Source of the DNA: UBA695 sp042691655
Lineage (GTDB): Bacteria; Verrucomicrobiota; Verrucomicrobiia; Chthoniobacterales; Chthoniobacteraceae
Direction of reading: 5' to 3'
Assembly: GCA_042691655.1 (NCBI GenBank)
Contig: CP170506.1
Location: forward strand, 1,364,001-1,428,000
Length of the DNA stretch: 64,000 bases
Below, one piece after another: positions 36,810 through 45,371 of the stretch (within the stretch, counting starts at the first letter, position 1; every line of letters starts with the position of its first letter). The notes under the pieces were generated by a model, which did not search any database, was not told the DNA's origin, and saw nothing but the letters and a program-made list of their open reading frames with translations. Made by a program: the position numbers and the translations under genes.

Positions 36810-37622
36810 CTAAAACCTCCGCACCTGGGCCACGATCCAGCTCGAAAGATCGATGCAGTTGTGCAGGAACTCGCGCCCGAAGCCGTGGATGGTCAGATGC
36901 GGCGCGGTGATCACCACCATTGCGCTAATGATCGCGAGGTTGGCCAGGTAAATGATCACCAGCGAAAAAAACGTCCCGTGCTGCGAGAGGTCCGACTGCC
37001 CCTTCGGGATCATCCAGAGGGTGAAGCTCATATGGAAGGTCCACGTGATGCCGAGGGCCAGGAAAAGCCATCGCGTGTACGGCGTCATATCCCAGAAGAG
37101 CCAGCAGAGCGAGTAAAAGACAATCACCGCCACGCTGTAGAGCGGGTAAAAATAGGGTGCCAGGGCGATCCAGACATTGCTCTTGTTGGTCAGGATGTGC
37201 CCGCCGTCGCGGCGCACTTCAAACGCGCTGACTTTGCCCCCCATCAGCCAGACCCAGATGGCGTGGGTGAACTCATGCCCCCAGACGTAAGCGTAATTGA
37301 CCGCCCGCCGCGGCAGGCCGAAAAAGGCGATCCCCCAAAGCAGCCCGCCCAGGCAGAAAAACCAGAACTCTTCGGTGGCCCAGTACTGGTATCTGAAGGT
37401 CTCGCGCGTGAAGATGCGAAAGAACGTCTTGGTCCACACAAATGCCATCGGCAGCAGAAAGACCGCGATGACGGTGTTGAGGACGCGCGTAGGGACGACG
37501 AGCTGGCGTCTCGGTGCCGGTACGTCGAACGGCTCGGCACCGCCGATAAGCGATGCCGAGCCGGTCTGGAATCGGTGAACCTTCCGCTTTGCGTTTCCAG
37601 GGCGCTTGGGGAGCCGTGGCAT
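36810..37622 (-). CDS. Multi-pass membrane protein with HExxH metalloprotease-like motif (M50-like)
   Basis: A 270-residue protein with about six hydrophobic segments. WGHEFTHAIWVWLMGGKV at residues 115-130 has the zinc-binding HExxH (His116, Glu117, His120) embedded in a membrane segment, as in site-2 (M50) proteases. An LDG-type third-ligand motif is not obvious; Asp near the fifth segment (FWDMTPYT) is a candidate. The basic N-terminus is cytoplasmic. M50 proteases cleave transmembrane regulators, but no anti-sigma factor is adjacent. It is convergent with the rluA-like gene. Confidence 0.68.
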   Translation of the reverse strand: MPRLPKRPGNAKRKVHRFQTGSASLIGGAEPFDVPAPRRQLVVPTRVLNTVIAVFLLPMAFVWTKTFFRIFTRETFRYQYWATEEFWFFCLGGLLWGIAFFGLPRRAVNYAYVWGHEFTHAIWVWLMGGKVSAFEVRRDGGHILTNKSNVWIALAPYFYPLYSVAVIVFYSLCWLFWDMTPYTRWLFLALGITWTFHMSFTLWMIPKGQSDLSQHGTFFSLVIIYLANLAIISAMVVITAPHLTIHGFGREFLHNCIDLSSWIVAQVRRF

Positions 37623-37650
37623 TGGGTTCGCTAGGCGGTTATGAGGTTAA

Positions 37651-38208
37651 TTACGCGCGGCCGAGGTAAGCGCCGTTGCGCGTGTCAATTTTGACCAGTT
37701 CGCCTTCTTTGATGAAGAGCGGAACGTTGATCACCTTGCCGGTTTCGAGCGTGGCCGGTTTCTGGACGTTGTTGGCGGAGTCGCCTCGGACGCCTTCGGC
37801 GGATTCGATGACTTTCATCGTGACCGTGGAGGGCATTTCGACCTGAACGGCCTTGCCCTCGGCGTAGAGGACTTCGACTGGGAGGTTCTCCACGAGGTAA
37901 TCCTTGGCTTCTTCGATCAAGTGTTCGTCGAGCGTGACGGTCTCGTAGGTCTCCGGGTCCATGAAGTTGAACCCTGTGTTGTCCTTGTAGCTGAACTCCA
38001 GCTTCTGTCGGGAGACTTCGACGAGTTCTACCTTGTCGGTCGAGCCGAAACGGACGTCGGCGGATTTGCCGGTGCCGATGTAGCGGATGATGAGTTGGAC
38101 AAATGCACGGAGGTTACCGGGGGTACGGTGCATGACTTCAAGGACGATGGCGACGTTACCATTGTAACGGAGGGCCATGCCTTTGCGGAGATCGTTTGCT
38201 GCTGCCAT
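37651..38208 (-). CDS. efp: Elongation factor P
   Basis: EF-P enters the ribosome to rescue stalling at consecutive prolines. The 185-residue product has the three beta-barrel domains of normal length, with the tip loop HRTPGNLRAFVQ. The residue matching the modified Lys34 of E. coli (KPGKGQAF) or the Arg32 of EarP-type factors is Asn32. No EpmA, EpmB or EarP gene is nearby. It has no Shine-Dalgarno. The next gene downstream on the same strand is the M50-like protein, 28 bases away. Confidence 0.95.
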   Translation of the reverse strand: MAAANDLRKGMALRYNGNVAIVLEVMHRTPGNLRAFVQLIIRYIGTGKSADVRFGSTDKVELVEVSRQKLEFSYKDNTGFNFMDPETYETVTLDEHLIEEAKDYLVENLPVEVLYAEGKAVQVEMPSTVTMKVIESAEGVRGDSANNVQKPATLETGKVINVPLFIKEGELVKIDTRNGAYLGRA

Positions 38209-38262
38209 GAGGTTTATTAAAAGAAATGATTGGAAAAAACAAATGAAGCAGTCAAACCGCGC

Positions 38263-39243
38263 TTAGACAAGTCTGAACTTGGCCAGGTCTTGCGAATCGA
38301 CCAGCCCGACGGGAACGGGGCTGCCGCTGGACTGGTCGACGACGATGAGGTCGTCCACGGCGTGTTTCTGCATAATCCGGAGCACTTCCACGGCCATTTT
38401 GTTGGCGTTGACGGTGATGGGGCAGGGGGTCATGAATTCGCCGACTTGCCGCTCCAGCAGGTCGGGCACTTTTTCAAACTGCCGGCCAAAGTCACCGTGG
38501 GTGAAGACGCCCGCGAGCGTGCCGTCGGGATGGACCAGGACGGCCGCGCCAGCCCGGGCGTTGGCCATGCGCTTGATGACTTCATGGATGGGCGTCTCGG
38601 GCGGCATGAGGGCGAGTTGGTCGCCGGTGCGCATGATTTCGGTGACTTTAAGGAGCAGCGAGCGCCCGAGGCTGCCGCCGGGGTGGTAGCGGGCGAAGTC
38701 CTCTTTTTTGAAATTGCGGGCTTCGAGCAGCACCATTGCCAGGGCGTCGCCCAAGACGAGGGTGGCCGTGGTGGAGGAGGTGGGGGCGAGGCCGAGCGGG
38801 CAGGCTTCCTCTTGGATGGAGGCGTCGAGGTGGACGTCGGAATGGATGGCGAGGGTCGATTTCGGGTTGCCGGTGATGGAGACGATCTTGACCTCGAAGC
38901 GGCTCAAGGCGGGGAGGATGCGCAGGAGTTCCTCGGTTTCGCCGGAGAAGCTTAAGGCCAGGATGACGTCGCCGTCGGCCACGACGCCCAAGTCGCCATG
39001 GAGGGCGTTGAGGGAATTGAGTACGACGGCGGGGGAGCCGGTGCTGGTCATGGTGGCGGCGATTTTTTCGCCGATGTGGCCCGATTTGCCCACGCCTACG
39101 ACGACGATTTTGCCGCGCTCTTTGAGGCTGGCCAGGATGGTCTCCACGGCACGAGTGAACGACTCGTCGAGGCGCTCGCCCACGCGGCGGACCTCGTCCA
39201 GTTCGATCTCAAAAACACGACGGGCTTTTGCAAGGAAATCCAT
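38263..39243 (-). CDS. kdsD: Arabinose-5-phosphate isomerase (KdsD/KpsF/GutQ family)
   Basis: Interconverts ribulose-5-phosphate and arabinose-5-phosphate, the first step to Kdo of lipopolysaccharide. Residues about 20-170 form a SIS domain (GVGKSGHIGEKIAATMTSTGSPAVVLN, ALSFSGETEELLRI). A tandem pair of CBS domains follows (IMRTGDQLALMPPETPI; FMTPCPITVNANKMA). At 326 residues from the ATG at 39243 it is full length; an upstream TTG was rejected. Fits with lpxA and lpxC-fabZ in the same window. Confidence 0.93.
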   Translation of the reverse strand: MDFLAKARRVFEIELDEVRRVGERLDESFTRAVETILASLKERGKIVVVGVGKSGHIGEKIAATMTSTGSPAVVLNSLNALHGDLGVVADGDVILALSFSGETEELLRILPALSRFEVKIVSITGNPKSTLAIHSDVHLDASIQEEACPLGLAPTSSTTATLVLGDALAMVLLEARNFKKEDFARYHPGGSLGRSLLLKVTEIMRTGDQLALMPPETPIHEVIKRMANARAGAAVLVHPDGTLAGVFTHGDFGRQFEKVPDLLERQVGEFMTPCPITVNANKMAVEVLRIMQKHAVDDLIVVDQSSGSPVPVGLVDSQDLAKFRLV

Positions 39244-39314
39244 ACGGCAAAGTTTGGATGCGGGAGGGGACGCTGCCAAGGAAAAGTTGTCCCGGTGGAA
39301 TTTATCAGAATAAT

Positions 39315-39353
39315 AAAAAAGCCGCGCCCGGTTTTTACGGGGCGCGGCTTTTT
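39315..39353. terminator. Bidirectional rho-independent terminator
   Basis: A very stable G+C stem (39321-39330 with 39338-39348, one bulge) flanked by six A on one side and five T on the other. It follows the pseudopilin stop and precedes kdsD on the minus strand, so it ends the gspF-pilin transcript. Confidence 0.9.
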
Positions 39354-39367
39354 AAGGAATCAGCTTT

Positions 39368-39985
39368 TTACCAGTTGGTGATCCAGGTGGCCGAGCCGGT
39401 GGTGCCGGTTTTGGCCGGGTCGACGGTGCACCAGAGGTCAAAGGTCGGGTTCATGCCGGGGCTGGAACCTGAGGTGGTGGCCGCCGTTCCCGAGCCGATG
39501 GTCGAGTAGGCGTACACGTTGCTGAATGGATCGATGACGGCCGTTACGTTACCGGTGCCGTTCCTGGGGGACAGCATTCCGGGCTTGAACGGGAAGTAGG
39601 TCCGGTTTGCGCTCCGTTCGGTGGCTGTTACGATGCGGTCGGCGTCAGTATCGCCACTGAGGGCTTTGTAGAGCACCACGGAGGAGGAGCCGCTGGTTGT
39701 TGGGACGGGGCTGCCGCTCTTGGGGATGACGACGCGCGGGTTGTCCGAGGCCTTCATTGAGTCGGAATCGGTGCTGCTGTCGTCGCGCGGATAATCTCCG
39801 TTGTCGACTTTGTACGACTCCAGCGCCAGCTCCAGGGCGGAGATTTCCGCCTTGGCCCGGTCGCGGGCCGCTTTGTTTTGCGCGTACTGGACGGTGGAGA
39901 GGGTCAGCCCGGCGAGCAGGGCGATGATGGACATCACCACCAGCAGCTCGATGAGGGTGAAACCAAAGAATAGGGGGCGTTTCAT
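39368..39985 (-). CDS. Type II secretion/type IV pilus-like pseudopilin (GspG-like)
   Basis: A 205-residue protein with a short basic leader ending in Gly, followed by the methylated-Phe helix FTLIELLVVMSIIALLAGLTL (Glu5 present). It should be cleaved by a prepilin peptidase. The helix continues into KAARDRAKAEISALELALESYKVDNGDYP, as in the major pseudopilin GspG. The globular part is long and rich in Ser/Thr/Gly, with DPFSNVYAYST resembling the GspG calcium-loop region. It follows gspF by 19 bases. Confidence 0.88.
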   Translation of the reverse strand: MKRPLFFGFTLIELLVVMSIIALLAGLTLSTVQYAQNKAARDRAKAEISALELALESYKVDNGDYPRDDSSTDSDSMKASDNPRVVIPKSGSPVPTTSGSSSVVLYKALSGDTDADRIVTATERSANRTYFPFKPGMLSPRNGTGNVTAVIDPFSNVYAYSTIGSGTAATTSGSSPGMNPTFDLWCTVDPAKTGTTGSATWITNW

Positions 39986-40004
39986 GGTATGTGTTCCCTC
40001 GCTT

Positions 40005-41300
40005 CTAGGTCTGGTTCTGCATCTGTTGAATGATGGAGATCAGCGGCATGAAGAGCGCGATGACGATGCTGCCGACAACGACGGCCAGGATGACGATCAT
40101 GAGCGGCTCGAGCATGGCGGTGAGGCCTGCCACGGAGTTGTCTACTTCGTCGTCGAAGACGTCGGCGATTTTGAGGAGCATGTTCGGGAGTTGGCCGGTT
40201 TCCTCGCCGACGTCGATCATGCTGATGACCAGCGGCGGGAAGACTCCGCTGGCTTCCAGCGGGGCGACGATGGATTCACCTTCCTTGACGGCGTCATGCA
40301 CTTTCATGATGGCGTCGGCGATGACGGCGTTGCCCGCCGTGTCTTTGGTGATGTTGAGGGCCTGGAGGATCGGGACGCCGCTTTCCACGAGCGTTCCAAG
40401 CGTGCGGGTGAAGCGGGAGATCGCTGATTTGCGCAGCAGGTCGCCCAGGAGCGGCATTTGGATCTTGATCCGATCCAGGATGACGCGCCCTTTGGCACTG
40501 TGGGCGAATATGTTGTAGACGACGATGATGGTGACGATCCCGCCGATGATGCCGAAGAAGTTCTCCTGAATCATTCGGCTCAAGCTGATGACGAACTGGG
40601 TCAGCTCGGGGAGCGGCTTATTCCCGAGCATGTCTTTGAAGATCTGCTCGAATTTCGGAACGATGAAGACCAGGAGGAACCACATGATCAGCATGGCGAT
40701 GATCAAGACGATGATCGGGTAGGCCATGGCCGACTTGACCTTGTTGGCGATCTTCTGGGCTTTTTCCTGGAACTCGGCCAGACGGTTGAGGACGAGCTCA
40801 AGAACACCGCCGAGCTCACCGGCCTTGACCATGTTGATGTAGAGCTTGTTGAAAATCTTGGGGTGCTGCGCCAGCGATTCGGAGAAGGTGTTGCCGCCCT
40901 GGACGGAGTCGGCAAGCTGGTTGATGGTCCTTTTAAGCACCGGGTCGCGCTCCTGTTTGGCGAGTACCGTCAAGCCTCGCAACAGCGGCAGACCTGCATC
41001 GATCAACGTGGCGAGCTGCCGCGTAAAAATCATCAGGATCTTGCTCTTGACGGTCTGCTTGGTGAAGAGACTGGACCCGCCGGACTTCTTTGCCGTCGCC
41101 GAGGACGAAGCCGGGGCCGGTTTGGAAGCTTTTTTAGCGGATTTGCGAGGGGCTCCTCCTTTGCCATCTTCCGTCACGCTGGTGGGGAAGTAGCCAGCTT
41201 GCCGTAGCTGGCCAATGGCATCGTTGGAGGAGGAGGCTTCAATTACGCCGGTGGATTCACTGCCACGGGCGTCGAGAGCGACGTAGTTAAACTTTGGCAT
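40005..41300 (-). CDS. Type II secretion/type IV pilus inner-membrane platform protein (GspF/PilC family)
   Basis: GspF anchors the assembly ATPase and pilin extrusion. From the ATG at 41300 it has 431 residues: an N-terminal PKFNYVALDARG start, a Lys/Ala/Ser-rich linker (about residues 55-80), then two T2SSF repeats. Repeat one spans IFTRQLATLIDAGLPLLRGL to KAGELGGVLELVL. Repeat two spans SRFTRTLGTLVESGVPILQAL to IDVGEETGQLPNMLLKIA. Three transmembrane helices are visible. Only the pilin lies with it; GspD, E and O must be elsewhere. Confidence 0.93.
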   Translation of the reverse strand: MPKFNYVALDARGSESTGVIEASSSNDAIGQLRQAGYFPTSVTEDGKGGAPRKSAKKASKPAPASSSATAKKSGGSSLFTKQTVKSKILMIFTRQLATLIDAGLPLLRGLTVLAKQERDPVLKRTINQLADSVQGGNTFSESLAQHPKIFNKLYINMVKAGELGGVLELVLNRLAEFQEKAQKIANKVKSAMAYPIIVLIIAMLIMWFLLVFIVPKFEQIFKDMLGNKPLPELTQFVISLSRMIQENFFGIIGGIVTIIVVYNIFAHSAKGRVILDRIKIQMPLLGDLLRKSAISRFTRTLGTLVESGVPILQALNITKDTAGNAVIADAIMKVHDAVKEGESIVAPLEASGVFPPLVISMIDVGEETGQLPNMLLKIADVFDDEVDNSVAGLTAMLEPLMIVILAVVVGSIVIALFMPLISIIQQMQNQT

Positions 41301-41699
41301 AGGGGGCTTGGGGGGACAATGGAATGGATCGCTACTGCAAAACAAAAAAACAAGAGGCCCGCATCCTCTGGTTCATGCCATCATGAACGGAGGTCTGCGG
41401 CTTGCCCGTCGACTCCGCCCATGGCGTTTTCCCCTTGTGGATACTTTCCTCGCTTGGGTCTCCGTGCCTTTTGCTTTAACAATTCGAAAAAAGAATGGCT
41501 GTGGAACTCGGATTTGTCCAATGAGAACTGTGTCTCCAAACCATTTTGTTATCAGGTTTTTTCCCTTCTGTGCGGGCAACGTCATTACTTTGTGAAACTT
41601 TTGGGCACCTCTGGAAACCGGGGCACGTCATCCACTTTGTCTTTTTGCGCCCTTTTTAAGCTCCCTCCCCGGGTTGGAATGATTTAGGATCGCGTTTTT
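41301..41699. other. 399-base intergenic region between gspF and hemL
   Basis: Divergent region that must hold promoters for both flanking genes. Apart from the repeat module at 41603-41660 and the AGGA ribosome binding site of hemL (ten bases before its ATG), nothing is recognised. Short open frames here have no initiation signal or family resemblance and were not called. Confidence 0.5.
41603..41660 (+). repeat. Module of the composite intergenic repeat (CACGTCATCC module)
   Basis: A stretch beginning GGGCACCTCTGGAAACCGG and ending TTTTTGCGCCCTTTTTAAG is almost identical to 58629-58684, in the same orientation. It lies about 40 bases before hemL. Confidence 0.85.
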
Positions 41700-42980
41700 A
41701 TGAAGCCACGCCTTGCCTCCATTGCCGCCTTTGCTGAAGCCCGGGAACTGATTCCCGGCGGGGTGAATTCCCCGGTTCGTGCCTTCCGGAACGTGGGGGG
41801 CGAGCCGTTTTTCGTCCAGCGCGCCGCCGGGGCCCATATTTGGGACCTCGATGGCAATGAGTTGATCGACTACGTGGGGACGTGGGGCCCGGCCATCCTG
41901 GGGCATGCGCCGGAGTGTGTGATTGCGGCCATTCGCGAGACGGCGGGCTACGGCGTGAGCTTCGGTATCCCGAACCCGCTGGAGGTGGAGATGGCCCGGC
42001 TCATTCGCGCGTGGATGCCCTCGGTGGAGAAGGTTCGGATGGTCAACTCGGGTACCGAGGCCACGATGTCGGCGCTGCGGCTGGCGCGCGGGTTCACGGG
42101 GCGCGATAAGATCGTGAAATTCGAGGGCTGCTACCACGGGCACGGCGACAGCCTGCTGGTGCGGGCGGGCAGCGGCGCGCTGACGCATGGGGAGCCGGAC
42201 AGCGCCGGGGTGCCGAGGGCGTTCGCGGAGCTGACCCTCACGCTCCCGTTCAACGATGTGGAGGCGCTCAAAGGGCTTTTCGCGCGGGAGGGGAAGGAGA
42301 TCGCCGCGGTGATCCTGGAGCCGATTCCCGCCAATGCGGGCCTTTACTTTCCGCAGCCGGGCTTCCTGGAGGAGCTGCGCGCGCTTTGTTCGCGCTACGG
42401 CACGGTGCTTATTTTCGACGAGGTGATGACCGGCTTCCGCGTGGCCCGGGGCGGCGCGCAGGAGCTCTACGGCATCGTGCCCGACCTGAGCACGATGGGC
42501 AAGGTGATCGGCGGTGGCCTGCCGGTGGGGGCGTTCGGCGGGCGCGCGGAGATCATGGACCAGCTTTCGCCGGACGGCCCGGTGTACCAAGCCGGGACGC
42601 TCTCGGGCAATCCGCTGGCCATGGCGGCGGGGCTGGCGCAGCTGCGGGAGCTGGAGCGCGTGAACGGCTGGCAGCGCCTGGAGGAGATCGGCGCGGCGTT
42701 TGAGGAGGCGCTCGGGCCTGCATTGAAACGCAAGGCGGGCGCGCTGACTTTCCACCGCGTGGGCTCGATGTTCTGCCTCTTTTTCACCGGCGGCCCGGTG
42801 CGCAACCTGGCCGATGCGCTCAAAAGCGACCGCGAGGCGTTCGGCAAGTTCTTTCACCGCGCTCTGGACGGCGGTGTTTACTTCGCGCCGTCGCCATTTG
42901 AAACCGGCTTCCTATCGCTGGCCCACACGTTCGAGGATATCGAGACGACGGCCCGCGTGGCCACCGAGGCGCTCGGGTAG
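41700..42980 (+). CDS. hemL: Glutamate-1-semialdehyde 2,1-aminomutase
   Basis: HemL converts glutamate-1-semialdehyde to 5-aminolevulinate, the tetrapyrrole precursor made from Glu-tRNA in the C5 pathway. The 426-residue class III PLP enzyme shows PGGVNSPVRAF at its start, VNSGTEATMSALRLAR, FEGCYHGHGDSLLV, LIFDEVMTGFRV and STMGKVIGGGLPVGAFGG with PLP-binding Lys268. Length is normal. The hairpin-rich repeat module just upstream may influence its expression. hemA is not in the window. Confidence 0.96.
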   Translation: MKPRLASIAAFAEARELIPGGVNSPVRAFRNVGGEPFFVQRAAGAHIWDLDGNELIDYVGTWGPAILGHAPECVIAAIRETAGYGVSFGIPNPLEVEMARLIRAWMPSVEKVRMVNSGTEATMSALRLARGFTGRDKIVKFEGCYHGHGDSLLVRAGSGALTHGEPDSAGVPRAFAELTLTLPFNDVEALKGLFAREGKEIAAVILEPIPANAGLYFPQPGFLEELRALCSRYGTVLIFDEVMTGFRVARGGAQELYGIVPDLSTMGKVIGGGLPVGAFGGRAEIMDQLSPDGPVYQAGTLSGNPLAMAAGLAQLRELERVNGWQRLEEIGAAFEEALGPALKRKAGALTFHRVGSMFCLFFTGGPVRNLADALKSDREAFGKFFHRALDGGVYFAPSPFETGFLSLAHTFEDIETTARVATEALG

Positions 42981-42994
42981 GGGGGGGGCCTGGT

Positions 42995-45214
42995 TCAGCG
43001 TTTCCCATCTGCCGCCTCTGCCGCCTCCGGCAGGCGGAAGGTGCAGATGACTTTCGAGCCGCCCTCGGGCTTGCGGGCGGAGCAGAGCATGGCGCCGATG
43101 ATCCGGGCCCGGTAGCGCATGGTGTGCATTCCCAGGCCGCCGTTGGCGTTGGAGGGTTTGGGGTCATCCGGGATGCCGACGCCGTTGTCGTCGACGGTGA
43201 TTTCCAGGTTGTCGCCCTGCTGATCGACGGAGACCACCACTTTCGTCCCTTTGCTGTGCTTGACGGCGTTGTGGAGGGCCTCTTGCGCGATCCGGTAAAG
43301 GTGGGTGGCCACCTCGTGGTTGTCGATTTGCACCGGGGTGCGGCAAACGAATTCGCACGGGATGCGGAAAATCCGCTCGGTGTTGGCCGCGAGCGTTTTG
43401 AGCCCCTCCAGGAGCCCTCCGGCGGTGAAGTCGAGCGGAGAAAGCCCCCGCGCCAGGCTGCGGGCGTGGTCCACGGCGTTGTTGAGCATGTCTTTGATCT
43501 GCGCGGCGTCGGCGGCTTGTTTGAGGCCGTATTGGCGCAGGTCTTTTTCCAGCAGGCAGCAGAGCATGATGACGCCTACCAGGTGCTGGCAGAGGTCGTC
43601 GTGCAGATCCTGGCCGATGCGTTGTTTTTCGAAGTCCGAAATCTCCAGGACTTCCTTTTCCAGCCGCCGCCGCTCGGTGATGTCGCGCACGGTGGCGGCG
43701 ATGCCCTCGATCCGCCCGCTGGCACCGTGGATGGGGGAGAGGGTTAGCGAGACGTAGATGCGGCGGCCGTCCTTGGCGATGCGCACGGTTTCTACGTCGT
43801 GGACGACTTTGCCCTTCATCACGGCGGTGGTGAATTCCCGGCTTTCCCGGAGATGATCCCCGGGCACCAGCCGGGAGCTGTTGGCCGCGAGCATCTCCTC
43901 CTCCGTGTAGCCGAAGATCCGTGCGGCGGCCGGGTTCCAGCTCGTAATGGAGCCGTCCGGTTCGGTGCTGTAGATGGCGTCGATCGAGCTTTCGACGATG
44001 GCCTGGAAACGCTGCAAGGCCCGCTCGGACTGTTTGCGCTCGGAGATGTCGCGCACGTTGACGATCAGGGCCCGCACGCTGGGGTCGTCGAGGAAATTTG
44101 AAACCGTGGTTTCGACCCACCGCCAGCCGCCGTTTTTGCAGAGGACCCGGACCTCTCCGGTGGCGGAGCACCCCGGGGCCTTCTTGAGTTTCTCGAGGTT
44201 CTCCCGGACCTTCTTTATTTCCTCGGGGTGAATCCAGAAAAAGATATTGGCTCCAATCCAGTGGGAGGTTTCGAAGCCGAACATCCGCTCCGCCTGCGGG
44301 CTGACGTAGAGCACGTCGCCCTGCTCGGAGACGATGCCGATGGTATCGCTGCTTTTTTCGATCAGCGCCCGGAAATGGCGTTCGCTGCGTTCGAGCTTTT
44401 CCTCGGCGAGTTTCCGCTCCGTGATGTCGCGTGAGATGCCGATGATGCCGACGACCTGGTTGCGGTGATTGCGGTAGATCCCTTTTTGAATCAAGAGCGT
44501 CCGGTCGCCCGCCGGGTGTTTCAGTACGATTTCGTAGCCCAGCATGCGCCCGGTTCCCAGCACCACCTCGTTGTGGCTGCGGATGGACTGGGCGAGATCG
44601 GGCGGGAACACTTCGTCGATGCTTTTCCCGGTCAGCCTTTCGTGCCCGCTGCCGAAGAGGTCTTTGCAGGCGGAATTGTGCATTAGGAAATGCCCCCGGG
44701 TATCGTAGATGAAAACCCCGTCGCCCGTGCCTTCCACGATCCGGTTAAAAAGCGAGTGGCTTTCCCTCAGGTCCTGCTCGGTTTTGTGTTGGTGGGTGGT
44801 TTCCGTCAACGTCAGGAGAAAATGGCCGGTCGATTCCAGCGGTTCGGCGCGCAGATGAAACCAGTGCTGTTGTTGCGCCGTGTGTACGTGAAATTGCGCC
44901 TCGAACTTTGGCAAGAGGCCTTGCACCACCTTGGCGATGCCGATATAGACCGGCCTCGCCTCGGGAGATATTTTCTGGAATGCGCCGAGGTCGATCGCCG
45001 TTCGGCCGCCGCCGCGCGGATCTCTGAGGTTGAGCTTGGCTTGCAGGCTGCGCCAAGCCTCGTTGGCGAGCGCGATTGCGCCCTCGGGGGTGAGGACGGC
45101 CACGGCGTAGGGAAGGCTGCGGATCGCGGCTAGGGACAAGGCTGTTGCAAGCTTCTCCGAAGGGAGAGAAGTGTAGGCCGTTTCATCCTGTTGGGCCGGG
45201 TCGTCTGCTGCCAT
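42995..45214 (-). CDS. Multi-PAS sensor histidine kinase (NarL-type, HisKA_3)
   Basis: A 739-residue kinase without a clear transmembrane segment, so probably cytoplasmic. Four PAS domains in series can be traced. The first is divergent, then come ESHSLFNRIVEGTGDGVFIYD, ERHFRALIEKSSDTIGIVS and RFQAIVESSIDAIYSTEPDG, each with a PAC tail. The dimerisation/phosphoacceptor helix has His in GQDLHDDLCQHLVG. The ATPase has the N box (EALHNAVKHSKG), DNGVGIPDD and GGLGMHTM. A GTG 12 bases upstream is an alternative start. No response regulator is adjacent, so it is an orphan. It is convergent with hemL, 14 bases apart. Confidence 0.92.
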   Translation of the reverse strand: MAADDPAQQDETAYTSLPSEKLATALSLAAIRSLPYAVAVLTPEGAIALANEAWRSLQAKLNLRDPRGGGRTAIDLGAFQKISPEARPVYIGIAKVVQGLLPKFEAQFHVHTAQQQHWFHLRAEPLESTGHFLLTLTETTHQHKTEQDLRESHSLFNRIVEGTGDGVFIYDTRGHFLMHNSACKDLFGSGHERLTGKSIDEVFPPDLAQSIRSHNEVVLGTGRMLGYEIVLKHPAGDRTLLIQKGIYRNHRNQVVGIIGISRDITERKLAEEKLERSERHFRALIEKSSDTIGIVSEQGDVLYVSPQAERMFGFETSHWIGANIFFWIHPEEIKKVRENLEKLKKAPGCSATGEVRVLCKNGGWRWVETTVSNFLDDPSVRALIVNVRDISERKQSERALQRFQAIVESSIDAIYSTEPDGSITSWNPAAARIFGYTEEEMLAANSSRLVPGDHLRESREFTTAVMKGKVVHDVETVRIAKDGRRIYVSLTLSPIHGASGRIEGIAATVRDITERRRLEKEVLEISDFEKQRIGQDLHDDLCQHLVGVIMLCCLLEKDLRQYGLKQAADAAQIKDMLNNAVDHARSLARGLSPLDFTAGGLLEGLKTLAANTERIFRIPCEFVCRTPVQIDNHEVATHLYRIAQEALHNAVKHSKGTKVVVSVDQQGDNLEITVDDNGVGIPDDPKPSNANGGLGMHTMRYRARIIGAMLCSARKPEGGSKVICTFRLPEAAEAADGKR

Positions 45215-45371
45215 TTTTGGGAACACGATTGAGCTGGGGGGGAAGTCCCAATCCTCCGGGAAAGCCCCTGATTATTAGGACACGTAGTTATTTGTGCAAG
45301 CGCTGAATTGACCTTTCGCAGCCGGGCTTGCCTCCGGTCGCATCGGCGGGCGGGGGGGTATTTATTGGAGC

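Noticed and set aside
41319..41687. 122-codon plus-strand frame upstream of hemL
   Set aside because: It runs through the repeat module, has no initiation signal or family resemblance, and stops just before hemL by chance.
45237..45268. Symmetrical hairpin (GGGG-AAG-TCCC) upstream of the PAS kinase
   Set aside because: Visible but short and interrupted; no conservation can be tested and no T-run follows, so it is not listed as a regulatory element.
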